DNA of 15,807 nt from an uncultured Lachnospiraceae bacterium (GTDB taxonomy: Bacteria; Bacillota; Clostridia; Lachnospirales; Lachnospiraceae), in NCBI GenBank assembly GCA_934343915.1, contig CAKRIL010000054.1:1-15807 (forward strand), in the 5' to 3' direction. The position numbers and the translations under genes were made by a program. Under the pieces are notes generated by a model. The model was given only the letters and a program-made list of their open reading frames with translations, made no database searches and had not been told where the DNA came from. Within the stretch, counting starts at the first letter, position 1, and each line of letters opens with the position of its first letter. Positions 1-6,807 of the stretch are shown in pieces.

Positions 1-41
1 ACCTCCAAAATGATATTTTTATTATATATCATCTTGGAGGT
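1..41. repeat. Imperfect inverted repeat, terminator-like hairpin
   Basis: Arms at 1-16 and 26-41 (ACCTCC at 1-6 pairs with GGAGGT at 36-41) pair over 16 positions with one mismatch (A9 against C33) around a 9-base AT loop. It sits just inside the putative IS end at 53-77. It could be the terminator of a transposase gene lying off the left edge; no T-tract clearly follows it on the plus strand, so that role is inference. Confidence 0.5.
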
Positions 42-77
42 TTCGTAAAGACTTTACACAAAATTCGGGGTTGACTC
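42..77. mobile_element. Possible terminal end of an IS256-family (mutator-type) insertion sequence
   Basis: The stretch at 53-77 reads TTTACACAAAATTC, then GGGG, then TTGACTC. This resembles, from memory, the ends of IS256-family elements in Bacillota, where a TTTACACAAAATT block is followed by TTGACAC at the outer tip. If correct, the element lies to the left and its tip is near base 77. No transposase is in the window, so this rests on the terminal motif alone. A chance resemblance in AT-rich DNA is possible. Confidence 0.35.
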
Positions 78-176
78 ATAAAAGTTTTTAAGCATTAACT
101 GCTGAAATAAATAATTATGTTTAATAATGGTTGTTTATAATATTAAATTTAGTGAGCAAATACTACTATAAAATTC

Positions 177-219
177 AAAAAATATCGTGATACCTATTTT
201 GTGTATCACGATATTTTTT
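177..219. terminator. Strong bidirectional intrinsic terminator
   Basis: Perfect inverted repeat AATATCGTGATAC (181-193) and GTATCACGATATT (203-215) with a 9-base loop. The flanking A-run (177-180) and T-run (216-219) lengthen the stem to 17 pairs and provide a U-tract in either direction. On the minus strand it would end readthrough from the regulator and the operon; on the plus strand it would close anything arriving from the left. Confidence 0.8.
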
Positions 220-250
220 ATGTGTGTAGAAAGCGAAAAACCCATTTTCG

Positions 251-280
251 GGCAAGGTAATATAAAACCATTACCTTGCC
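251..280. repeat. Perfect 11-bp inverted repeat, possible terminator
   Basis: GGCAAGGTAAT (251-261) pairs perfectly with ATTACCTTGCC (270-280) around an 8-base loop, 75 bases beyond the stop codon of the regulator. On the minus strand a small second hairpin (CCC, GAAAAT, GGG, then five T) follows at once, making a plausible terminator. On the plus strand the repeat is followed by TGTTTT. Its position directly after the broken regulator could also mark the edge of a rearranged segment. Confidence 0.5.
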
Positions 281-354
281 TGTTTTGACCTCTGAAACCC
301 CTTATTTTATGCGATAAAAAACGCTTAAAATGTCAACATATATCTTTAATTATT

Positions 355-2160
355 TTAACAATATCTCAAATTGCCGTTTCTATAAAATTTTTTGTATTCC
401 ACCTCAATAAACGAATGACACATGACATTGCTGCATACTCTACCAAATTCGTCATGCTTTGCCACATCTTCAGGATACAAATCATCCACAATTCCATACA
501 TTGTATTAAGTATACTTAATGTCAGTTGCTTTACCGCTCCGTTCGACAGCTGTTTTTCTTTAAAGTTTATATTATATATATCATCAAAGATTTTTTCTGT
601 TTCGTCGGTCAATCCCATTTTTATACTCTTAATAAGCTGATTTTCCTTATCTGTTGTATAATACATTTTGACGTTTTCACTGTCTTTAATATTTTCATAA
701 TATACAATACTGCCTGTTTCAACGCAGGTTTTCATACCATATCTAAGAGCCGATCTCGCACTCTCATATGATTCGGAAATATGATTTACATCATCTGTTT
801 CTTTGCCTATTGCTAATATTGTTTCCAGCTTATATGCCTTATTAAAATCCTCTTGAAGATTGTTCAGCAGAGTTTTGATATATGTAGCATTATTATAATC
901 AAGTATGTATATATGCCCTGTCGCTTTCTCACTGACTGAGCAGCAGCCAATATCGGTTTTTTCAAAATATTTTATAATAAGATTGTTTATTTCATTTTCA
1001 ATAATTGATAATTCATCCATATACACCGATCCTTCATCAGTGCCATAATTAATAATCTTTATCAGCATAACGCATAATTTGTTATGTTGAAAATTTATAC
1101 TATTACTGTGACGTTCCAAATCACATATGTTGTTTCCGTGCAATAAATTGAAAAGCAGCTGCTCCTTTGACTTCTCTATCTGTTTTTCCAGATTATTTTC
1201 CAACGCTACATTCTCATCAAAAATATATGTAATAATATTTTTCATACTCTTCATGCGTTTTTTAGCAAAAACACCGCTGACACCGACAGAAGCAAATAAC
1301 AGCATAAGGAATATCCATAGCATTTTACGTACATTTCCACTCAGATTATTTTCGGGAAACGTATACGCATAATCCAGATTTCTTATCTCTGCTGAATGAT
1401 ATTTTAATACAGAGTCGCTTCCATGATTACTGATTCCATATTCATCATTTATTATTTTTTCATAAAGTTTGTTATTAAGATTTTCCGATTCAAGCAGTAA
1501 ATTTCCAGAACTATCAACCAGAGCAAAACCTATCTGCGAATCTAATACCGCCTCTTTAAATTCTGCGATAATCCCCTGTTTGCTCAAAGTTGCTATATAC
1601 ACTCCCCGGGTTTTGTTGTTGCTACTCTTAAGTCTGGAACAGTATAAAATGCTGTCGGCTGTAGAAATAAATGCAGGAGTTGATAAATTATCTGTCATCA
1701 TAGAATAAAATTGTTCAGATGAGATTTCTGAGCTTGTGAGAAAATGACTGTAATATTCATCAATACTATAAACTGTACTCATATCTACAAAAACATCATT
1801 TATATTACTGTATATGGCCACATTCACAATTATATCTCCCTCAATACAGTATGTACTCATGTTTTTCTTGATTTTCCAAAGTAATACGTTTCTGGCGGCA
1901 TTGTCTTCATATTTATAATTCAGCAAATCAATAATCGAATCGGTTTCAACAAGCTGATATGAAGCAGCAATGGCTCTTTTTAAAGCAGTATCCACACCGG
2001 AGTTGACCTGTTTAAGCACATTTATATTCAAATTTCTTGTATCCTCTTGTATTTTTGCGAAAAAAAACGATACAACAATTATACTGACAATTATAACAGG
2101 TATTATCATAATCATGCTATATGAAACCATCAGTCTTATAACTTTTTTGTCTTTATTCAT
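355..2160 (-). CDS. Membrane-bound cache-type sensor of the AraC regulator family, lacking its C-terminal HTH (probably truncated)
   Basis: This is a 601-residue transmembrane sensor. A first membrane segment spans about residues 9-34, an extracytoplasmic cache-like sensing region about 35-277, and a second membrane segment about 278-300. The cytoplasmic part contains the start of a linker (EQLLFNLLHG, 333-342) and a GGDEF-like region with IGKETDDVNHISESYESARSALRYG at about 451-475, a pattern typical of YesN/AraC-type sugar sensors. Family members usually run to roughly 720-780 residues and end in an AraC helix-turn-helix; here the protein stops before it. Shifting one base at the six-A run (plus-strand 388-393) gives a frame reading N-T-K-N-F-I-E-T-A-I, which resembles family continuation better than the actual tail, but it soon hits stops. 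It has its own promoter-like sequence. It was probably the regulator of the polysaccharide genes; as it stands it should not bind DNA, unless it is a natural sensor-only form. Confidence 0.8.
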   Translation of the reverse strand: MNKDKKVIRLMVSYSMIMIIPVIIVSIIVVSFFFAKIQEDTRNLNINVLKQVNSGVDTALKRAIAASYQLVETDSIIDLLNYKYEDNAARNVLLWKIKKNMSTYCIEGDIIVNVAIYSNINDVFVDMSTVYSIDEYYSHFLTSSEISSEQFYSMMTDNLSTPAFISTADSILYCSRLKSSNNKTRGVYIATLSKQGIIAEFKEAVLDSQIGFALVDSSGNLLLESENLNNKLYEKIINDEYGISNHGSDSVLKYHSAEIRNLDYAYTFPENNLSGNVRKMLWIFLMLLFASVGVSGVFAKKRMKSMKNIITYIFDENVALENNLEKQIEKSKEQLLFNLLHGNNICDLERHSNSINFQHNKLCVMLIKIINYGTDEGSVYMDELSIIENEINNLIIKYFEKTDIGCCSVSEKATGHIYILDYNNATYIKTLLNNLQEDFNKAYKLETILAIGKETDDVNHISESYESARSALRYGMKTCVETGSIVYYENIKDSENVKMYYTTDKENQLIKSIKMGLTDETEKIFDDIYNINFKEKQLSNGAVKQLTLSILNTMYGIVDDLYPEDVAKHDEFGRVCSNVMCHSFIEVEYKKFYRNGNLRYC

Positions 2161-2169
2161 ATCTACATA

Positions 2170-2205
2170 TTATCCTGCCAATATCATATAGCAGGTTTCC
2201 CTCCC
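2170..2205 (-). promoter_or_regulatory. Leader of the regulator: strong SD, five-codon mini-ORF and hairpin
   Basis: The best Shine-Dalgarno in this leader, GGGAGGG (2199-2205), does not precede the regulator's start. It lies 11 bases before another ATG (2185-2187) that opens a mini-ORF encoding M-I-L-A-G and a stop (2170-2172), in the same frame and ending 9 bases before the main ATG. A CCTGC/GCAGG stem (2174-2178 with 2191-2195) would enclose the mini-ORF start and the weak GCAGGA in front of the regulator. This could tune regulator translation. It is also short enough to arise by chance. Confidence 0.25.
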
Positions 2206-2227
2206 GAATAATGAATTTAACATTATA

Positions 2228-2256
2228 ATTCTATCATTATCGATTTTTTATGTCAA
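2228..2256 (-). promoter_or_regulatory. Sigma-A-type promoter of the regulator gene
   Basis: On the minus strand a perfect TTGACA (2251-2256) is separated by exactly 17 bases from TAGAAT (2228-2233), five of six matches to the -10 consensus. It lies just after the stop of the glycosidase gene and would start RNA near 2220, giving a leader of about 60 bases. It is the best promoter match noticed in the gaps between genes and suggests the regulator is expressed separately from the enzyme genes. Confidence 0.65.
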
Positions 2257-2264
2257 CGTTAAAT

Positions 2265-3434
2265 TCAATTATCCCAGTTCAAAATAAATTCAATCACAAA
2301 AACTGCACTCCAGCTGAAATGCTTTGCACACAAGCCTTCGCCGGTTGAAGCGTTATAGTTCTCATGGATATACTCACCGTCATCTTCAACCCATGTCAGT
2401 ATCTTCTTTTTTATCTCGTTAGCAATCTCCTTATAGCCATAATCCAGAATACCCTTTGCAGCAAAATACGCTGTATTAAGCCATGTAGGACCGCGCCAGT
2501 AATCTGTCCCATATTCTGGATTATCATACGAAACAGTCGGCATTCCAGGAAACAGCTTAGTTCTGTCGGCAGCAATATGTATCATTTTTTCTGCTCTTGA
2601 TGCCGATGCAATATTTATATACATAGGCATAAATATCGCCGGTGAAATGACGTCTGAAAATTCTCCTGTTTCAAAGTTTTTATCAGCATACATTTGTAAA
2701 TCATCGCTCCACAGACGTTCTTCAATTAATTCCGCCAGAGTATCGGCCTTATCTGCCCAGTGCTGTCTCATAGCGTCATCTCCGATTTCCTGAGCCATAT
2801 AGCTTAAAGAACGATATGTCATTACCATATAACAATTAAGATCTACCGGCCACAGTTTATTTATCGAAAACCTATCCCATCGTACAGAATTATCCCATCC
2901 CGACTCATTTCTCATATCAGCTATGCGTTTTACTCCGTCTATAGGAGCAGCATCATAGAAAAACATCTCTTTATAACAGCGATGTTTTATCCAGAATTTT
3001 TCATTCCGGCATAACCTCTCATATGAACGCTTTAAAAATTCCGTATCACCGCTTCTTTTATATACTATCTCACAGGCAGTTGCCATAACAGGAGGTTTTG
3101 CAAAATTGTCGCTTCTCCTTCCATCGCAGAAAATTGCATCAGGAAGCATTCCATTGTCATCCTGGAATTGAAGATATATGTCAATGTTTTCTATTGCAAA
3201 ATCAGTATCAAAACGGCTCACTCCCATAGAATGAAACGCAGTGTCCCAGTTCCAGATGCCTTTGAAGCTGTCATAATCCGGCAACAGGCAGTGTCTTTCA
3301 CCCCACGGAGCGTTTGAATCCGCATACTCATTTCCCTCCAGAATCTTTACCGCACGTTTGATTAGTGCATACTCATTATCTGTTGTTTGTTTTTTTACAC
3401 CGCACAGCCATTTTTCGATATTCTCATTATTCAT
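2265..3434 (-). CDS. Cytoplasmic GH63/MGH1-like (alpha/alpha)6-barrel glycoside hydrolase
   Basis: This 389-residue protein has no signal peptide or membrane segment, so it should act in the cytoplasm on imported oligosaccharides. It resembles the compact MGH1-like/GH63 catalytic domain related to GH37 trehalases. The pattern SFKGIWNWDTAFHSMG lies at 56-71 with the typical Q-D-D-N-G-M-L-P at 91-98. NESGWDNSVRWD (176-187) carries the probable general acid D181, WRGPTW is at 313-318, and HENYN with E358 (357-361) is the probable general base before TGEG. Length and motifs look complete. The start is supported by GAGGGG about 9 bases upstream, and the gene lies 20 bases after the esterase gene. 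Specificity cannot be read from sequence: family members include alpha-glucosidases and mannosylglycerate hydrolases. Pairing with an acetylesterase suggests a second step in debranching of the same oligosaccharide. Confidence 0.8.
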   Translation of the reverse strand: MNNENIEKWLCGVKKQTTDNEYALIKRAVKILEGNEYADSNAPWGERHCLLPDYDSFKGIWNWDTAFHSMGVSRFDTDFAIENIDIYLQFQDDNGMLPDAIFCDGRRSDNFAKPPVMATACEIVYKRSGDTEFLKRSYERLCRNEKFWIKHRCYKEMFFYDAAPIDGVKRIADMRNESGWDNSVRWDRFSINKLWPVDLNCYMVMTYRSLSYMAQEIGDDAMRQHWADKADTLAELIEERLWSDDLQMYADKNFETGEFSDVISPAIFMPMYINIASASRAEKMIHIAADRTKLFPGMPTVSYDNPEYGTDYWRGPTWLNTAYFAAKGILDYGYKEIANEIKKKILTWVEDDGEYIHENYNASTGEGLCAKHFSWSAVFVIEFILNWDN

Positions 3435-3454
3435 TGCTCTTACCCCTCAGATGC

Positions 3455-4114
3455 TTAAAATTTATGATTGTAATCAAAATCACAATATTTGAGAAATTCC
3501 TTTGCCATAAGCGTTGCGCCTATCTGATTTGGATGCACTCTGTCCCATGCAATAAACGATGAATGCCTGATTTGGCAGTATTCCTCGTACATCTTTTGAA
3601 AATCAACAAATATGCAATCATATTTCTCTGCAAGCTTTCGGCATATTGCCACATACTCATCTATTCTGCTGCGCATCATATCCGTACGATTAGGCTCTAT
3701 ATAGTAAGGTGATAATATAAATATTCCCTTTACACTATCCTTTACCGAAAGAATCATTTTCTCAACATTCATTTCATATTCATCCGGCAGTACATGAGTA
3801 TCAGGCATTGCAGGGCAGTCAAACTGACGCCATACATCATTCACGCCTATGCATATTGATACCCAATCAGGCTTAAGACTAACAACATCGCGTTCAAATC
3901 TTTCAAGAAGATCACGGCTTGTGTTACCGGATGTACCTGAATTGGTCACACGCAGATTTATCTCCGGATAGTATGCTGCAAGCATATTTTCAATAATGCG
4001 TACATAGCTTCTTCCCACATTATCAAACAAACCTTCACCTATAGGCTGCATACTGTCCATATCAGTCACGGAATCTCCCGCAAATACTATTCTGTCCATA
4101 TTCTTAAATATCAT
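3455..4114 (-). CDS. Axe2-like SGNH/GDSL carbohydrate acetylesterase
   Basis: A 219-residue SGNH-fold esterase that, from memory, closely parallels Geobacillus stearothermophilus acetylxylan esterase Axe2, including total length. Block I is FAGDSVTD with nucleophile S15, block II is NSGTSGNT, block III is IGVNDVWRQFDCP, and block V is WDRVHPN with D191 and H194. These are the Axe2 positions S15, D191 and H194. There is no signal peptide, so it should remove acetyl groups from oligosaccharides in the cytoplasm. It has a strong AAGGAGAG site 6 bases before ATG, lies 68 bases after the SLH gene, and is followed 20 bases later by the glycosidase gene. The fold and esterase activity are secure. 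The sugar is less so: xylo-oligosaccharides fit the relative, but neighbours point to a uronic-acid polymer, so another acetylated sugar is possible. Confidence 0.9.
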   Translation of the reverse strand: MIFKNMDRIVFAGDSVTDMDSMQPIGEGLFDNVGRSYVRIIENMLAAYYPEINLRVTNSGTSGNTSRDLLERFERDVVSLKPDWVSICIGVNDVWRQFDCPAMPDTHVLPDEYEMNVEKMILSVKDSVKGIFILSPYYIEPNRTDMMRSRIDEYVAICRKLAEKYDCIFVDFQKMYEEYCQIRHSSFIAWDRVHPNQIGATLMAKEFLKYCDFDYNHKF

Positions 4115-4128
4115 ATGTTTCTCTCCTT

Positions 4129-4145
4129 TGCCGTCCGCTGCGGCA
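4129..4145 (-). promoter_or_regulatory. Small GC-rich stem-loop ahead of the esterase gene
   Basis: TGCCG (4129-4133) pairs with CGGCA (4141-4145) around a 7-base loop, immediately upstream of the esterase ribosome binding site in an otherwise AT-rich spacer. On the minus-strand transcript it could act as a processing or stabilising element between the long SLH genes and the downstream enzyme genes. On the plus strand it is followed by seven T (4150-4156), but no plus-strand gene would use it. Confidence 0.35.
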
Positions 4146-4182
4146 TAAATTTTTTTCTTGCTTACGCACTTTCTCTCTAAAT

Positions 4183-6807
4183 TTACTCATTCCTGAAAAC
4201 TATAATTTCTTGTATCCGGCAGAACTGTACAGAGGCAAAAATCCAATCATCCTTTTCTATATCTCCGACTTCTCCCAGCGATACCTTGTTTGATTTGGTA
4301 TCATACAGGTAAACCATTATCTGTGAATTGCTTCCGAATATAGTATAGTCATTTTCCGACGCCCCATAATCTATAACGTATCGTCCATCTGTTGGATTTA
4401 CATAATGAACCCGTCCTGCAACCTTTGTACTTCTGGAATAAATAATATTATTCAGACAAAACCTCTGTTCCGGCCCCAGTTGGGAATCATACAGCTTGAT
4501 TATTCTGTCAACATATCCCACACTGTTAAAGGAAAATTGTATAATATCTCCCTTATTCACTCCACCCACACTGGTTAAAACGCTATCATCGGCCATAACT
4601 AATTCGATTTCTTCTGTTCCGGAATATATGCCTGCAATAAAATCTGAAATTTGTTCATCATAGCCTATTGTCTTTCCTCCTGTTTCAGTAACCAAAAACA
4701 GCGGCGACTCTTCATCAATAAGCTTATCCTCAACCTGAATTACGCATACAGGCGCAACTCCGGCACGGTCAGCATCATATGAAATAACTCCATTATATTG
4801 ATAATCGCCAATCAAAGAGGAAGTCTTCACTACATTGAAATCAATTCTGTCTGCCGGGTTTTCAGCAGACTGCGAAGGAATCATGAAAACCTTCGCATTC
4901 TGAGTCAAAGCCACACGACTGCTGCCATTTACTCCTATTCCAAAGCTCAATGTAGGTGCGCGGTACTTCACTGTTATATTTTCATAACTGTATGATTTTC
5001 TAAAAATGTTGCTCTCTATCGCATTAGTTTCATCATCAGACCAAGGCTCAAAAGTTTGTGCGAAATTGATTTCTGCCAATTCACCGCTGTTATTAACCTT
5101 GTAACGTACAAGCTGCCGATAAACATCCGGATTTAATGTACAGATATTGTTCACAAAAACATCTGCTTTATAAGATTTTCCATTATGCTTGATTTTGCTT
5201 GCGCCGTTTAAAGTGACCCAATTTCCGTTTTCTGTAAAAATTAAAAATTGAGATAAATCAAATTCACTTTCCCATACGACTTTGTTCAGATACCCATAAA
5301 CCACATCGGAAACAACTTTCCTCCCGGCGATTCTACCCATAAAATCTATGTAAAACGTCCCTGTATCACCTATATTAAAACTATCAATATCTGCACCACC
5401 AATATCATATGCAGTGCCGTCTATCTCAATTTTATCATTTTCCTTTTTCGTGATTTTACCGCTGACAGTATCAACAGATACAATGGCATACTTTACACTT
5501 TTGTCAATGGATTCAGCATAAGAGATGACTGTACCCACTTGTATGTCCTCAAAGCTTATTTTCTTACTGTTAAAGAAAATTTTTGTGATGTATTCTTCAT
5601 CACTCGTATCAAGATAAATCAAATTACCATTTTTTTCATCCGAAACTGAACAGGTGTTATTTGATTTTCCTGTAACAATGATATTGCGATAATTCATCAC
5701 AGAAATTATTTTTGCATTTCCATCACTGTTATTGTCAATAACGGTTATAGAACCATATATTTTTGATTTTCCGCTTGTGGGATTTATCATCAGGGTTGGA
5801 TCGAATGGTGTCTGTTTTCCATTATATATAAGAATCACGTTTGGAGTGATTTTTATACTCTGTTTTTTACTACCATTATAAAACTCAATAGTTTCCGCGG
5901 AAACGCCTGCCAAGTCATCACCACTAAATTCATAGACCTTGTTTCTGTTACTGGTGTAAGCATACAAAACAGTACGTTCGTCCAGTTTTTCGTCAAGCTG
6001 ATAATAAAATTCTGTATCATACCCGAGAAACTCGGAGATTTCTGAAGCACCGCAGGCATACATAACTCCTTCAATTTGCACAAAGCCTTCATTTACTGTC
6101 GGTTCTCCGAATATTGAGCTTATTTCATTTGATTCAACTATACCTTTATTTTTATAAACATTAAAGATATGGTTCATAATCGAATGTTCTTTATCCACAT
6201 TGTATGTAACCACATATTTACCATTGACATCTTTAATTGATGTTATATATATATCATCTGCCTCAAGAGTATTCATAATAACTTGAACAAGCTCTCCTGA
6301 TGTAATATACTCTGATGCTTTGCAGCCGTCAAATATTCCGATTCTTTCCGCAGTTAATTGATATGAGTCATAAAAGCCGCCAGAGCTGCCTGCTCCGGAT
6401 TTATATCCTATTGCTCTGATAATTATTTTTACCGCAGTATCTCGTGTTATCGGTTCTGCAGGCATACATCTTCCGCTGCCGTCACCTTCTATAAGCCCGC
6501 ATATAAACGCGGTAATCATTTCCTCTTTATATTCACCTGTGTTATCCGAAAAAGGATCATGTTCACTCTTTATGTTTTCTATCGAAAAGCACCGGAGTAT
6601 CGTCCTTACAAACTGCTCTCTTGAAACCTTTTGTTTACCCAAAATACTATCATTTTCATCAAGGATTCCAAGTGCGTTTAAAAGACGGATTTCCTTGGGA
6701 ATATCACCGCTTTGATCTATGTCCTCTGTTTCTGCGAGACATACAGTTGAAAACATCAAGCTTATCAAAAGAATAATTGACAATATTTTTTTTATAAACT
6801 GCATCAT
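4183..6807 (-). CDS. Secreted SLH-domain surface protein (N-terminal SLH repeats) of unknown function
   Basis: An 874-residue exported protein. The signal peptide covers about residues 1-25 (K6, K7, then a hydrophobic core, cleavage near CLA/E). Two recognisable SLH repeats follow at about 37-80 (I-R-L-L-N-A-L-G-I-L, then V-S-R-E-Q-F-V) and 86-135 (I-T-A-F-I-C-G-L-I-E-G, then I-T-R-D-T-A-V), and a third, degenerate one at about 145-182. SLH repeats bind pyruvylated secondary wall polymer, so the N-terminus is the anchor. The remaining 690 residues look beta-rich. They contain a possible calcium-loop-like D-N-N-S-D-G at 358-363 and repeated short segments of the form G-K-I then I-D-G, but no catalytic motif I recognise. 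The ATG overlaps the stop of the preceding gene (ATGA), so the two SLH proteins are probably made in step. It may be a scaffold, glycan-binding or S-layer component. Confidence 0.75.
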   Translation of the reverse strand: MMQFIKKILSIILLISLMFSTVCLAETEDIDQSGDIPKEIRLLNALGILDENDSILGKQKVSREQFVRTILRCFSIENIKSEHDPFSDNTGEYKEEMITAFICGLIEGDGSGRCMPAEPITRDTAVKIIIRAIGYKSGAGSSGGFYDSYQLTAERIGIFDGCKASEYITSGELVQVIMNTLEADDIYITSIKDVNGKYVVTYNVDKEHSIMNHIFNVYKNKGIVESNEISSIFGEPTVNEGFVQIEGVMYACGASEISEFLGYDTEFYYQLDEKLDERTVLYAYTSNRNKVYEFSGDDLAGVSAETIEFYNGSKKQSIKITPNVILIYNGKQTPFDPTLMINPTSGKSKIYGSITVIDNNSDGNAKIISVMNYRNIIVTGKSNNTCSVSDEKNGNLIYLDTSDEEYITKIFFNSKKISFEDIQVGTVISYAESIDKSVKYAIVSVDTVSGKITKKENDKIEIDGTAYDIGGADIDSFNIGDTGTFYIDFMGRIAGRKVVSDVVYGYLNKVVWESEFDLSQFLIFTENGNWVTLNGASKIKHNGKSYKADVFVNNICTLNPDVYRQLVRYKVNNSGELAEINFAQTFEPWSDDETNAIESNIFRKSYSYENITVKYRAPTLSFGIGVNGSSRVALTQNAKVFMIPSQSAENPADRIDFNVVKTSSLIGDYQYNGVISYDADRAGVAPVCVIQVEDKLIDEESPLFLVTETGGKTIGYDEQISDFIAGIYSGTEEIELVMADDSVLTSVGGVNKGDIIQFSFNSVGYVDRIIKLYDSQLGPEQRFCLNNIIYSRSTKVAGRVHYVNPTDGRYVIDYGASENDYTIFGSNSQIMVYLYDTKSNKVSLGEVGDIEKDDWIFASVQFCRIQEIIVFRNE

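Larger units (their letters stand above)
1..354. other. Gene-free left margin
   Basis: No open frame of convincing quality is seen on either strand here. I read the minus strand in three frames to look for the missing AraC-type helix-turn-helix of the neighbouring regulator and found none. What it does hold is a long imperfect hairpin at the extreme left, an IS256-like terminal sequence, a strong bidirectional terminator hairpin and a second perfect inverted repeat, each listed separately. Bases 78-176 are AT-rich with nothing recognisable. Confidence 0.6.

Noticed and set aside
355..440. Programmed frameshift at the A6-T4 run near the end of the regulator
   Set aside because: The zero-frame codons do not form an X-XXY-YYZ slippery heptamer and the alternative frame meets stop codons within about ten codons, so decay or truncation is more likely than recoding.
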